Shown here: positions 47,336 through 56,294 of the stretch, piece after piece
Numbering within the stretch: the first letter of the stretch is position 1
Layout: each line of letters starts with the position of its first letter
NCBI RefSeq assembly: GCF_002115745.1
Contig: NZ_JFKB01000003.1
Location: forward strand, 186,001 to 250,000
Reading direction: 5' to 3'
DNA length: 64,000 nucleotides
Origin: Thalassospira alkalitolerans
Lineage (GTDB): Bacteria > Pseudomonadota > Alphaproteobacteria > Rhodospirillales > Thalassospiraceae
Position numbers and translations under genes: made by a program
The notes under the pieces: generated by a model
Told to the model about the DNA's origin: nothing
Databases searched by the model: none
What the model saw: only the letters and a program-made list of their open reading frames with translations

Positions 47336-47437
47336 GGTATCCTCGTCTCAAATGTCGTGAAGGGTATTGATACTGCAATTGCGTGTAATATCGCTGTCTT
47401 CTGATTTAAAGATTAGGGTCTGGTTAACACTTTTAAA

Positions 47438-47451
47438 GTGACAGCTGTCAC
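47438..47451. promoter_or_regulatory. Perfect palindrome GTGACAGCTGTCAC
   Basis: All 14 bases are symmetric. It lies 103 bases upstream of the small gene starting at 47335 and 155 bases downstream of the hybrid kinase stop. It may be an operator for the small gene. The core TGACA-N2-TGTCA was not matched to a known regulator. Confidence 0.35.
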
Positions 47452-47605
47452 AGCACAGCGTTTTCGATCCCTGACATTTTCAGGAGCACGGCAAAATCAA
47501 GGAGTTGCGCGGTGTTTGAGGATTGGAATTTTTTTAACAATGCGAGGATGGCAAACCCGGCTCATCCGAAATAGCGCCAATTTTCGAACGAATCGCCCTT
47601 TGTCT

Positions 47606-49963
47606 TTAAAGACGCCGGCGTTCCATTTTACTTGCCAGGGCCTCGTGGATGGCTTTTTGCAACTGGGCCGGGCGGAACGGTTTTTTCACGAAAATATAGT
47701 CGCCCAGCATCTTTTCCATTTCCTTGCGTGTCCGGGCCGGATAGCCCGACATTAAGACAACGGCAATTTCGGGATATTGGCGCAATGCCTCGATTGCAAG
47801 TTGCGGGCCGCTGAGCCCTGCCATCACGACATCGGTCAGAATGACGTCGATACGGTCTGTTTTGTAGGACTTGGCAATGATTTCCAAAGCCTGTTCGGCG
47901 TTGCGGGCCACGATGGCATTAAAACCGGCATCTTCGAGGATGATCTTGGCGGTGGTGCGCAAGGATTGTTCGTCATCGACAATCAGCACACGTTCGCCGT
48001 TACCCGGGAAGTTTTCGATTTCATGGGCGGCAGCCACCCGTGTGACGCCAGCCTCGGAGCGCGGCAGATAGACCGAGAACGTGGTGCCTTCGCCCGCGAT
48101 GCTTTCAACCTCTATAAAACCGTCCGATTCTTCGACCCAGCTATGGACAATGGACAGACCAAGTCCGGTCCCCTTGCCCGGTTCCTTGGTCGAGAAAAAC
48201 GGTTCGAAGATGTTGCCAAGAATGTCTTCGGGAATGCCGGTACCGGTATCTTGCACGGTTATCACGACATAATTGCCAGCGGCGCCTTTGGGATAGATGT
48301 GATCGTCATCATCGGTGGATCGTTCATTAATCGGCGGGATCGTTGCGCCACAGCACGAGATTTGCAACGTGCCGCCTTCGGGCATGGCATCACGGGCATT
48401 GATCGCAAGGTTGAGGATACAGGCCGAGAGCTGGGTCGGGTCAACGCAGGTATAAAGCGGTGCGTCATGGGACCAGATTTGCAATTCGATCCGATGTTCC
48501 AAAAGCGTGACCAGCAGCTTTTCCATTTCCGCGATGGCGGTATCGACCTGGATAATGGTTGGTTGATCGATCCGGCGGCGCGAAAACATTAAAAGTTGAT
48601 CCGCAACACTGGTGGCGCGTTCGCCCAGTGAAATGATGTGATCGATGTATTCTTTAACCCGATCCGGATCATTGATTTTTGCGCGTGCGACCTCGGCGAA
48701 GCTTAGGATACCGGCAAGGCAGTTGTTGAATTCATGCGCGACACCGCCTGCCATCTGTCCGACGGCTTCGAGCTTTTGCGAGGTGGCAAGTTGACGCTGC
48801 AGGGCGTGTTGTTCGTCGGCGGCGCGGTGCTGTGCGGTAATGTCGCTGCCCGTGCCGCGATAGCCCTTGAACGATCCATCGAGATCAAAAACCGGCACGC
48901 CATTTATGCGGCCATAATGTTTTTCCCCGTCAAGACCAATCCACGAGAATTCAAAATTCTGGAACGCCAAATGGCTTTCAAGCCGTTTGACCATACTGTC
49001 CCAGCCCTGATCGGCCTCGGCTTTCAGTCCCAGCTTGTCAAAAGACTGGCCTTGCGGGGAGCCGTGCAGTTCTTCGATCAACTGATAGAATTTATAGGAT
49101 GCGAAGGCAATTTTAAGGTCCGCACCCATTTCCCAATACCAATCCGCCGAAGACAAAGTGAAATCGCGGAAGCGTTCTTCGCTGTCACGCAGCGCTTCTT
49201 GGGCAATCTGGTGCTGATTTGTGCGCCGTTCCAGACTTTCGGCCATGGCATTCAGCCCACGTTCAAGCGTGCCGATTTCATCACGACCAGCCGGCAGAAG
49301 GCGGGTGCTGAGTTTGCCGAACTGGATTTCGGAAACAAATTGCGAGGCGGTAATCAGGCGCCGCAGGACCGTTTGCTGCATGAACAGGAAAATCAGGCCG
49401 GACGTCATCAGGATACACATCACCGAACCGATCAGCAGAACCGATTGCATCTGGTGCTGGCTTTGTTCGAGGCCGGTGGTCGATACCTTGAAGTAAACGA
49501 ACATGAAGGGCTGGTTGGCATTCAGGCTGAACAGGGGCGTGATGCTGACCATGTTGCGCCCGTCCGGGCCGTCGGTGGTGAACAGAACCTGATTGCGGAG
49601 GTTGCTGGAAAACCGGTTGGTGGAAAAATCGGGGATATTGGCAATATCCCTGCCGATCAGCATCGGATCCAGCGCATGATAGATGGTGCCGTCAAAACCG
49701 ATGGCCATGGCGTCGCGCAGGTGCGGACCCAACAACAATTCAAGCTGTTTGGGGTCGCTGATCACCGAGATTTTAAGTTGTTCGTCCTGAATAAGGCGGC
49801 CAGGGGCGCTGATTTGTTCAACGATGCGCCGGTCGATCTCGGCGCCGAAATACTGGACGTAGTAACCACCAAAGAGGCCAAGCAGAATGGTTTCGACAAT
49901 AATAATTGCGACACCGATCTTGAAAACCAGACTGCCAAACAGGCGATGAAACAGCTTCTTCAC
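47606..49963 (-). CDS. Hybrid sensor histidine kinase (periplasmic sensor, HAMP, PAS, receiver)
   Basis: A 785-residue inner-membrane kinase. Membrane segment 1 (about 10-35) and segment 2 (about 175-198) flank a periplasmic domain of about 140 residues. HAMP (about 198-250), PAS (about 265-385, SSADWYWEMGADL to GTGSDITAQ), H-box with phospho-acceptor His in GGVAHEFNNCLAGIL, ATPase motifs NLAINARDAM, DTGTGIPED and GKGTGLGLSIV, and a C-terminal receiver (VLIVDDEQ, ILTDVVMAGLSGP, FVKKPF) follow. The GTG at 49963 has AGGGG 6 bases upstream; a GTG at 49981 adds six residues. It lies 45 bases after a family-5 solute-binding protein gene, which may present ligand to the sensor domain (inference). 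No phosphotransfer protein is adjacent. Confidence 0.93.
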   Translation of the reverse strand: MKKLFHRLFGSLVFKIGVAIIIVETILLGLFGGYYVQYFGAEIDRRIVEQISAPGRLIQDEQLKISVISDPKQLELLLGPHLRDAMAIGFDGTIYHALDPMLIGRDIANIPDFSTNRFSSNLRNQVLFTTDGPDGRNMVSITPLFSLNANQPFMFVYFKVSTTGLEQSQHQMQSVLLIGSVMCILMTSGLIFLFMQQTVLRRLITASQFVSEIQFGKLSTRLLPAGRDEIGTLERGLNAMAESLERRTNQHQIAQEALRDSEERFRDFTLSSADWYWEMGADLKIAFASYKFYQLIEELHGSPQGQSFDKLGLKAEADQGWDSMVKRLESHLAFQNFEFSWIGLDGEKHYGRINGVPVFDLDGSFKGYRGTGSDITAQHRAADEQHALQRQLATSQKLEAVGQMAGGVAHEFNNCLAGILSFAEVARAKINDPDRVKEYIDHIISLGERATSVADQLLMFSRRRIDQPTIIQVDTAIAEMEKLLVTLLEHRIELQIWSHDAPLYTCVDPTQLSACILNLAINARDAMPEGGTLQISCCGATIPPINERSTDDDDHIYPKGAAGNYVVITVQDTGTGIPEDILGNIFEPFFSTKEPGKGTGLGLSIVHSWVEESDGFIEVESIAGEGTTFSVYLPRSEAGVTRVAAAHEIENFPGNGERVLIVDDEQSLRTTAKIILEDAGFNAIVARNAEQALEIIAKSYKTDRIDVILTDVVMAGLSGPQLAIEALRQYPEIAVVLMSGYPARTRKEMEKMLGDYIFVKKPFRPAQLQKAIHEALASKMERRRL

Positions 49964-50008
49964 GCCGACCCCTAAACCCACGCCCAGCTTGATTGCCGGT
50001 TGAACTTG

Positions 50009-51943
50009 TTATTGGACCTCAAGATAGTACTGGCAAGGATTTGTCGGTGCCGGTGTGGCATAACTCCAAGCTGCCGGGATGACCTTGGGGACATTTTTGA
50101 AATTCTTTGCCACGACCCCTTTGCGGTTTGGTGGCAATGCAATCCCCATAACGTAAAACTGATTTGCACTGATGTCGAGAATATCGCGCATAAGTTTGTT
50201 TTGCGTTTCCGCATTCGCGGTTGCTTTCAACTGGTTATAAAGGTCCAGTTGCTTGATGACCTCGGCGGGTGGTTCAACGGCGTTTGTGTTCGCCGGGTTA
50301 AGATACCAGCTTGCCCAGCTGGTTGCGAACCACGAAGATTCCGTTGACATTGGCAGGTAATTGACCGGGATGACCATGGCATCAAGCCCGCCATCACCGC
50401 CCCATGCGCTGGCGTGGTGATCGTTAAGATCACGGATGGCGACGAAAACATCGCGTGACAGATCGCGTGCGGTGACATCAATGCCCAAATCACGCCAGTA
50501 ATCGACAACGGCGGCAAGCATTTCGTGGCGTGATGTGCCCTGGGTGTCGATGGTAAAGGACAAGCGTTTGCCATCGGGGCGCAACAGGAAGCCGTCCTGA
50601 TCCTTGCGGGTCAGCCCGGCATTGGCCAGATGACTTGCGGCAAGAACAGGGTCATAGGTGATGAATTGGCGGGCCAGCATTGTGTGGTAAAGCGGGCTTT
50701 CGGGGCGCGGGGCTGCCTGATGGGGCAAGGCGCCGGGAACAAACCGGCCGATGATGCTGTCACGATCAATCGCATGTGACAGGGCGATGCGAAATTCCTT
50801 GTCCTGGAAAATCTTGCGCAGGACCGGGTCTTTGTCATTGAGGTTCAGCGACAGGGTTAGAATATTCATGTCGCTTTCAATCAATGTGAACGGCGCCAGA
50901 TTGCTGTTGGCGGCCAGAACTTCGTCGGCGCGGCGGCTGACATGGCGTTCCTGCATGTTCACACGGCCAGCGATCGCGGCATCGGCCGCGGCATTTTTGC
51001 TGTTGACCAGTTCGAATGACACCTTGTCGATATAGGGCAACTGGCGTCCGGCCGGATCGATTTTCCAGTAATAGGGATTGCGCATGGCAATCAACGGATC
51101 GTCCTTGCCATAGACCCCGGTCAGGACCCATGCATTCAGGGTCGGAACGTCTGGATTGCGCCAACGACTGGGATCATCGATTGTGCCCGGAGTTCCGAAT
51201 ACGGAAATGAAACGTTCCTGCCAGTTTGCAAATCCAAGGCTGCGAGCCTCGGCATCAGCGTTCTGGTTGTATTTCGGCATCAGCGGTTTCAGGAAATGTG
51301 CCGGATAGCTTACCGGTTCGACGCCTTCGGGGCGGGCAAGGAAGGTCGGGAACAGGCCATAGGGTGAACTGAAGCGAAAGGCGACGGTTGTTTTGTCGAT
51401 CTGGTCGATATGTACCGGTTTTCCGTCTGCGGTCAGCCATTCGGGAAGGGCATTTTGAAATGCCGGGTTCAGCAGAATGTCTTCATACCAGAAAGTAATA
51501 TCGTCGGCGGTAAATGGCGCGCCATCCGACCAGCGCATGCCCGGCCGCAACCGAAAGAAGAATTCCGTCGCATCACTGCTGGGCTGAAAGGACAGGGCGA
51601 CATTGGGAATGGTGTCGGTCCATTGCGGGGTCCAGCGCAGAAGCGGTTCATAGCCGATGGTGCGGATCAGAAGCGCATGATCGCGTTCGCCATTCTGGGC
51701 CATTTCCCATGTGCCGCCATACTGCCCCAGTTTGTCGTTCGGGGTGATGATCATCGGCGTTTTGGGAAGGCGTTCCACTGCCGGAGGCAGTGTTCCGTAT
51801 TCGACAGCACTCTCAAGCATCGGTGCTTCGCCGAATTCCACAGCACGCACATCGCCTGTTACGGCGTATAACGTTGTCGCCATTGCGATTGCAAATGACG
51901 TTAATGTTCCCACTACCCTGTGCACGTAGGGCATCCCCCGCAT
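50009..51943 (-). CDS. Periplasmic solute-binding protein, peptide/nickel (SBP_bac_5) family
   Basis: A 644-residue exported binding protein; signal peptide about 1-34 with cleavage after VRA. Family features include YEPLLRWTPQWTDTIPNVA, the FRLRPGMRWSDGAPFTADD signature (about 130-150), IALSHAIDRDSIIG in lobe II and a C-terminal WSYA region. It is longer than the typical 500-550 because of an extended N-terminal part (LPKTPMIITPNDKLGQYGG), as in a subgroup of oligopeptide binders. No permease or ATPase genes are adjacent; the next gene in the operon is a hybrid kinase. The start at 51943 lacks a clear ribosome site; an ATG at 51934 is an alternative. Confidence 0.9.
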   Translation of the reverse strand: MRGMPYVHRVVGTLTSFAIAMATTLYAVTGDVRAVEFGEAPMLESAVEYGTLPPAVERLPKTPMIITPNDKLGQYGGTWEMAQNGERDHALLIRTIGYEPLLRWTPQWTDTIPNVALSFQPSSDATEFFFRLRPGMRWSDGAPFTADDITFWYEDILLNPAFQNALPEWLTADGKPVHIDQIDKTTVAFRFSSPYGLFPTFLARPEGVEPVSYPAHFLKPLMPKYNQNADAEARSLGFANWQERFISVFGTPGTIDDPSRWRNPDVPTLNAWVLTGVYGKDDPLIAMRNPYYWKIDPAGRQLPYIDKVSFELVNSKNAAADAAIAGRVNMQERHVSRRADEVLAANSNLAPFTLIESDMNILTLSLNLNDKDPVLRKIFQDKEFRIALSHAIDRDSIIGRFVPGALPHQAAPRPESPLYHTMLARQFITYDPVLAASHLANAGLTRKDQDGFLLRPDGKRLSFTIDTQGTSRHEMLAAVVDYWRDLGIDVTARDLSRDVFVAIRDLNDHHASAWGGDGGLDAMVIPVNYLPMSTESSWFATSWASWYLNPANTNAVEPPAEVIKQLDLYNQLKATANAETQNKLMRDILDISANQFYVMGIALPPNRKGVVAKNFKNVPKVIPAAWSYATPAPTNPCQYYLEVQ

Positions 51944-52492
51944 ATTTTATTAATCAAAAGGTATCGGCAGACCTATTCTTAGGTGGTGATTACCCTAAAG
52001 GTAAGCCGAGGTAAAGTTCTGAAACCTTTGGTATATCATCATGATACACATGCGTGAGCTGACAGCTTATTACAACGCCACCAGCCTAAATTTCTATGAG
52101 CGCGGCATTCACGGGGCAAGTAACTTTGATGTTATGGCACCGGGCGTCGCTAACCCGCTTATATCCTGCTGTCCGGGCTGCTGATAAACGGGTTGAGGGT
52201 GATCAGTATTCCGATCAACACGCCATTCGCGACCTTGGGAGCGGATATTGGGTGGTCTGAAACCCGATACCGTATTCGACTAAAGTTTAAGCAGGTCTAA
52301 TATACCAAATTTTGATTGGAAATTGAAGATCCTCTTTTTGGGGAGGGTTTGAATACTTGTCGCTTCTTGCCCGGTGGGTCGGGGGAAAGCACGTCAGTGT
52401 GAGAACCTGTGCAGGGGCCAGAACAAGTGCCGGCGATGGGGAAAGGCCCGATTTTTCTTGCCCATGGGCGGCAACAGGGGGAGAATTCAGGC
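51944..52492. other. Intergenic region upstream of solute-binding protein operon
   Basis: About 550 bases between divergent genes. A 47-codon open frame (52041-52184) has no ribosome site and no recognisable product. No strong dyad, RNA gene or terminator was found. Promoters for both flanking units should lie here. Confidence 0.5.
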
Positions 52493-52825
52493 ATGGCAGA
52501 CAAAGTTACATCAGGGATTGCCGGAACTGATGAGGTTGCCGGTGCGGCGGACACAGCGCAAAGTGGTCACTTGCCCGGACCAAAGCCGATGGCACCGATC
52601 CCGCGTTATGATCCCGTAATATTGCCCGACCGTCGGCGTGATCCCGATCAGTCCGGCGGGGCGGTTGGGGCGGTGGCAGGCCAAAATACCGGGATTGAGA
52701 ATTTTTCTGTTGCCGGGATTGAAGGCCGCATTGATCGGCGCAAGGCCAATGTTGCCAGCCGTGTTGTCGATAGTGACCCCGAACAGGCATTGCGTGTTAT
52801 CCGAAGCTGGCTTGCACAGGGGTGA
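52493..52825 (+). CDS. Small protein with FliF-like C-terminal tail
   Basis: A 110-residue soluble protein. Residues 1-80 are Gly/Ala/Pro/Asp-rich and probably disordered. The last ~25 residues (RVVDSDPEQALRVIRSWL) resemble the FliG-binding tail of flagellar MS-ring protein FliF, where an acidic D/N-DP segment precedes a VIRxW helix. FliF itself is a large membrane protein, so this would be the tail alone. GGGGAG lies about 9 bases before the ATG at 52493. No flagellar gene is adjacent. The resemblance is by eye and short. Confidence 0.6.
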   Translation: MADKVTSGIAGTDEVAGAADTAQSGHLPGPKPMAPIPRYDPVILPDRRRDPDQSGGAVGAVAGQNTGIENFSVAGIEGRIDRRKANVASRVVDSDPEQALRVIRSWLAQG

Positions 52826-52933
52826 TTGGGTGATCGGGTGATCGATTGACTGTCTTTGCTGTTTCACTTTCCATTTTGGGCGTCACCTGTGTTAAGTCAC
52901 CGGATATACAGATGACAGATGTAAAGACGATAG

Positions 52934-54163
52934 ATGACAGGGGCAGGCGTGACAGATTTCGATTCGCTGGTTGAACAGCAGTTTTGTGCTTTTGATCCGG
53001 ATTATCCCGGCAAAAAAGCGGTCTATGCCGACAAGCTTGCACCGCTTGAGGACAAGCTGATTGCGGCCCAGCAGACGGGCGACAGTATGGCAGCATCCGA
53101 TCAGTATATGATCGAATGCAAATGGTTGCTGCTTTACAACGCGGACTGGGACAAGCTGGAACAGAAGATCGCGCAGTTTGCAAAATCGTTGTCTGACCGG
53201 GATCAGGACTGGGCGGAGGAACAGGTTGCTAGTGATGGTTCCTGGGGGCCGTGTTATGATCAGTGGTTCCTGAAAGTTGATGCGATGATTGACGCGGTCA
53301 ATGCGTTGGCCGATGAAGGTATCGCACCAGATTATCCGCTGACATTCCTGGCGCCGATTGCCAAGCCGGCAGACATGGTCGCATGGCTTGACGGACAGAA
53401 AACATCAAAGATTTTTGCCGATGGTCTGGACCGGCGTGATGCGCTGGGCGCGGTAAGTGCCGCCCTGTCCGAGATGTGTTTCAAAAGCGAAATCCGCGAT
53501 TATTTCCGTCAATATGTCAAAGGTTTCGACCTGAGTGACGATTATATCGCGGCCTATAAAAAGTGGCTGAATGACTGGCAGGATGATCAAAGTGGATATT
53601 GGGGGGCATGGTTTGCCACCGACACAGGCGAGGTTCTGAAAAGCCCGGATCTTAGCCTGACTTTCCACAATATTTCCTATCAGCATGGCAAGGTTGATTT
53701 GTGGCCGACAATCTTTAATACGACGCTTGCCATTCGCGATGATGCTTATCCTTACGGTTGGAAGCACGACGGCGAATTCAACAATCACAACAATTATGAC
53801 GTCGCCAAGATTTTTGATCTTGGCTGGGCGGAAGTCGATGGCGCGACTCAAAAACGGGCATCGGCCGATATTGCGGTGATCCTTGACTGGTGCCTGACCA
53901 AATCCATGACCCCGGATGGCGGTTTTCTGGATGATCCGACCTTCTATAATTCGGTCGGGTCGGCCTATTATTACGGTGTGTCGTTCCTTGATCAGGTCGG
54001 ATATTTCGGCACGGACATTCCATTCTGGACCGATCATGCCTTTGCGAATGGCCCGAAACTGTGCTGTAAAATCCAGAAAAATATGAAGGCCGAGAAACTT
54101 GACGATGACGAGGCCGAAGCCGCGATGGAAAAACTGGTTGATGCCTGCGGTAATTGCGGCTGA
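52934..54163 (+). CDS. Unknown 409-residue soluble protein
   Basis: No signal peptide or membrane segment, acidic and Trp/Tyr-rich. Helical segments alternate with aromatic motifs such as QSGYWGAWFATD, DAYPYGWKHDGEFNNHNNYD and MTPDGGFLDD, a pattern like alpha/alpha-toroid enzymes (terpene-cyclase or glycosidase type). Seven or more Cys include a C-terminal CCKIQ and a final DACGNCG. No catalytic site could be defended. The ATG at 52934 has a weak ribosome site; a GTG at 52949 follows AGGGG and is possible. It stands between the FliF-tail gene and a zinc-finger gene on the same strand, with gaps of about 110 bases. Confidence 0.75.
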   Translation: MTGAGVTDFDSLVEQQFCAFDPDYPGKKAVYADKLAPLEDKLIAAQQTGDSMAASDQYMIECKWLLLYNADWDKLEQKIAQFAKSLSDRDQDWAEEQVASDGSWGPCYDQWFLKVDAMIDAVNALADEGIAPDYPLTFLAPIAKPADMVAWLDGQKTSKIFADGLDRRDALGAVSAALSEMCFKSEIRDYFRQYVKGFDLSDDYIAAYKKWLNDWQDDQSGYWGAWFATDTGEVLKSPDLSLTFHNISYQHGKVDLWPTIFNTTLAIRDDAYPYGWKHDGEFNNHNNYDVAKIFDLGWAEVDGATQKRASADIAVILDWCLTKSMTPDGGFLDDPTFYNSVGSAYYYGVSFLDQVGYFGTDIPFWTDHAFANGPKLCCKIQKNMKAEKLDDDEAEAAMEKLVDACGNCG

Positions 54164-54275
54164 GGACATCTGATTTCAGGGGGGCGGGAATAAAATCGGT
54201 CCGTCCCCTTGGCAAAACCTACTGGTTGCTACCCATATATATGAAAAGGCGGCAATTTAACGGTGAGGGATCAGA

Positions 54276-54650
54276 ATGTCAGAACGCAAAGTTTCAGAAC
54301 GCAAAGATCTTGATATTGCATTCCTGCGCCAGCGGTTGGAAGAACGGCGCGCCGATATCAGCGCCCATTCCACCCATTCTGAAGATTACCGAAAGCCGGT
54401 TGAATTGGATCAGCAGGCCGTCGGGCGTTTGTCGCGGATGGACGCACTTCAGAATCAGCAAATGCATCTGGAGCAAGAACGTCGCAGGCTGGCCGAGCTG
54501 GATCGGATCGAAAAGACGCTGTCGCGGATTGAAAGCGCGAATTACGGTTATTGCCATAATTGCGGCGAGGCAATCGAAAAGAAGCGTCTGGAATTTGATC
54601 CGACCACACCGCTTTGCGTGGAGTGTGCCGCCCATGTTAGCCATAGCTGA
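54276..54650 (+). CDS. TraR/DksA-type zinc-finger protein
   Basis: A 124-residue protein with a coiled-coil N-terminal half and a C-X2-C-X17-C-X2-C zinc finger (Cys93, 96, 114, 117). The VELDQQAVGRLSRMDALQNQQ segment is typical of short TraR/DksA relatives that enter the RNA polymerase secondary channel. The DxxDxA tip of true DksA is absent, so ppGpp synergy should not be assumed. GAGGGA precedes the ATG. Confidence 0.9.
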   Translation: MSERKVSERKDLDIAFLRQRLEERRADISAHSTHSEDYRKPVELDQQAVGRLSRMDALQNQQMHLEQERRRLAELDRIEKTLSRIESANYGYCHNCGEAIEKKRLEFDPTTPLCVECAAHVSHS

Positions 54651-54723
54651 CATGACCCCTTTTTGATGCATCCAGATGACACCTCAGAACATGGAATACC
54701 GCACGGAATGATGTATTTGATTT

Positions 54724-55476
54724 ATGGCAGGTGACAAGGCAACGCGATCAGGATTAAGCCGATTTGTCGCCTGGGGCGGGGGCGTTTTCTGTGGCGTGAT
54801 TGTCTTGTTCGTCGGGTTGTTTAACGCGAACGCTGTACAGGCACAGCAAAGCCGTTGCACGATTCCCGGGATGCCGGATGCCAAGCTTTCATTCATCAAT
54901 CGGGATCCGATGCTGGATCGGCATCGCTCGGTCCGGTGGTTGAACCGCCGGGCCAATCAGGGAAGCCGCTATATGGTGACGGGCCTGACCGAATTTGAAA
55001 TGCAGGCGCAGTTCGATATGCGCATTGAGCCGGTCGAGATTGGCATCGGCCAATTCTGTTTGCGCCCGGTTCGGGTTAGCCCGCAGGTCGAGGTTGTCAA
55101 ACATCTGGTGTATGTCGCGTCCGAACTGGAACGCGGCAGTTGCGAATATGACATCGTTTATGGCCATGAAGGGCAGCATGTGCAGATCAACCAGCATATG
55201 CAAAGCGATGTCCAGCGAGAGCTGGACGCGATGGTGGTCGAAATCGTCGATGATTTTGCCGCCATGCGCCCCGTCGGGGCGGGCGAGGTCGCACGTTTGC
55301 AAAAGCGATTGCTTCGCCAATACGGGCTGGAATTCAAGCGACGCCTGCGCGCCATTGATCTTTCAAGACGTGAAGACCATCGGGCGATTGATACACCCGA
55401 TGAATACGACCGGTTGTCAAAGGCCTGCGGGCCAAATTCGGCATTTCAGACCACCCTTCCACAGGCGATGCGCTAG
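54724..55476 (+). CDS. Exported protein with HExxH motif, putative metallopeptidase (DUF922-like)
   Basis: A 250-residue protein with an N-terminal hydrophobic segment (about 17-42, signal peptide with cleavage after VQA, or an anchor). GHEGQHVQINQH (near 145-156) carries HExxH, as in zinc metallopeptidases, and helps explain its likeness to DUF922-type secreted proteins. A third ligand is not certain. Four Cys in the mature part could form disulphides. The helical C-terminus has many Arg. Its stop overlaps the stop of the convergent Crp/Fnr gene by four bases. Activity is inference. Confidence 0.75.
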   Translation: MAGDKATRSGLSRFVAWGGGVFCGVIVLFVGLFNANAVQAQQSRCTIPGMPDAKLSFINRDPMLDRHRSVRWLNRRANQGSRYMVTGLTEFEMQAQFDMRIEPVEIGIGQFCLRPVRVSPQVEVVKHLVYVASELERGSCEYDIVYGHEGQHVQINQHMQSDVQRELDAMVVEIVDDFAAMRPVGAGEVARLQKRLLRQYGLEFKRRLRAIDLSRREDHRAIDTPDEYDRLSKACGPNSAFQTTLPQAMR

Positions 55477-56222
55477 GCCCGGTCCAGAGATTTGTGCGGG
55501 ATTGACAGGAAAGTGTCGGGGGTCAGTCCGGCGATCATTTGAAGGGCTTTGGTATCAAGATCAAAGTCACGGCGGTTGCGCAGGGTTAAATGGCCGAGGC
55601 GGCGAAATTCCGCAATAATACGGCTGGCGGTTTCGGTCGTGATACCCAGCATCGCGCCAATATCTTCGCGCCCCGGAAGAATGCAATGATTACCGTTTTC
55701 ATCACTCAGAAACAGGCAAAGCCGTGCTACCCGTTCACGGGCTGGGCCGGTTGACATCTGAGTCAGCCAAGTATCAGTTTCCATGACGGCCTGATGCCAG
55801 CGGGTTAGCAATTGTTTGTGCAGGCGCGGGCTTTCGCGATCAAGTTTTTCGACGACAGCCACAGGGATTTTGCAAAGTTCACTGTCTTGCATTGCTTCGG
55901 CATGATGGGTGTAGCTGTTGCTGACGAGTGCTTCCAAACCGATTGTGCCATCGGGACGCACCAGTCGGACAACCCGTTGCGATCCATCAGCCAGATAATG
56001 GGTCAGTTTGATCAAGCCACGGCGCAGGGTGAACAATGAATTCGCATCGTCACCGGCATTGTAAAGTGCCTGACGTTTTGACAGGAATATTTCCTCGACC
56101 GGTAAATGCACCAGCGCGAAGTCGTCCTCTGTCAGGTTGTTGAACAGGGCAAACTGGCGAATGCTGCAAAGGCGGCAACGCGTCATATCGGGCAGGGTTG
56201 GTTGTGGTGCGCTGTAATTCAC
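55473..56222 (-). CDS. Crp/Fnr-family transcriptional regulator with incomplete cluster ligands
   Basis: A 249-residue regulator with cyclic-nucleotide-binding-like barrel (about 25-140) and a helix-turn-helix ending TTETASRIIAEF. The Glu-x-x-Ser-Arg contacts match FNR, so the site is likely TTGAT-N4-ATCAA-like. Cys16, Cys19 and Cys117 align with FNR Cys20, Cys23 and Cys122, but the position of Cys29 is Ala (CRLCSIRQFALF), so an FNR-type [4Fe-4S] cluster is doubtful. The start is GTG at 56222 with AGGGGG 6 bases upstream; a longer frame to 56303 lacks one. It lies downstream of a NarXL-like pair. Confidence 0.9.
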   Translation of the reverse strand: MNYSAPQPTLPDMTRCRLCSIRQFALFNNLTEDDFALVHLPVEEIFLSKRQALYNAGDDANSLFTLRRGLIKLTHYLADGSQRVVRLVRPDGTIGLEALVSNSYTHHAEAMQDSELCKIPVAVVEKLDRESPRLHKQLLTRWHQAVMETDTWLTQMSTGPARERVARLCLFLSDENGNHCILPGREDIGAMLGITTETASRIIAEFRRLGHLTLRNRRDFDLDTKALQMIAGLTPDTFLSIPHKSLDRA

Positions 56223-56294
56223 GAGGCCCCCTGGCAAAACGGGAAAGGCATGGAGGCGGGTGCTGCAAGTCGTTAGGTGGAAGCACTCTAAGCC

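Noticed and set aside
47602..47613. Palindrome GTCTTTAAAGAC at the hybrid kinase stop
   Set aside because: It is a short symmetric stretch covering the stop codon without a T-tract; likely chance.
48734..49975. 413-codon plus-strand open frame opposite the hybrid kinase
   Set aside because: It is antisense to conserved PAS and HAMP coding sequence and the product has no domain resemblance.
52041..52184. 47-codon frame upstream of the FliF-tail gene
   Set aside because: No ribosome site and no recognisable features; kept only as a note in the intergenic entry.
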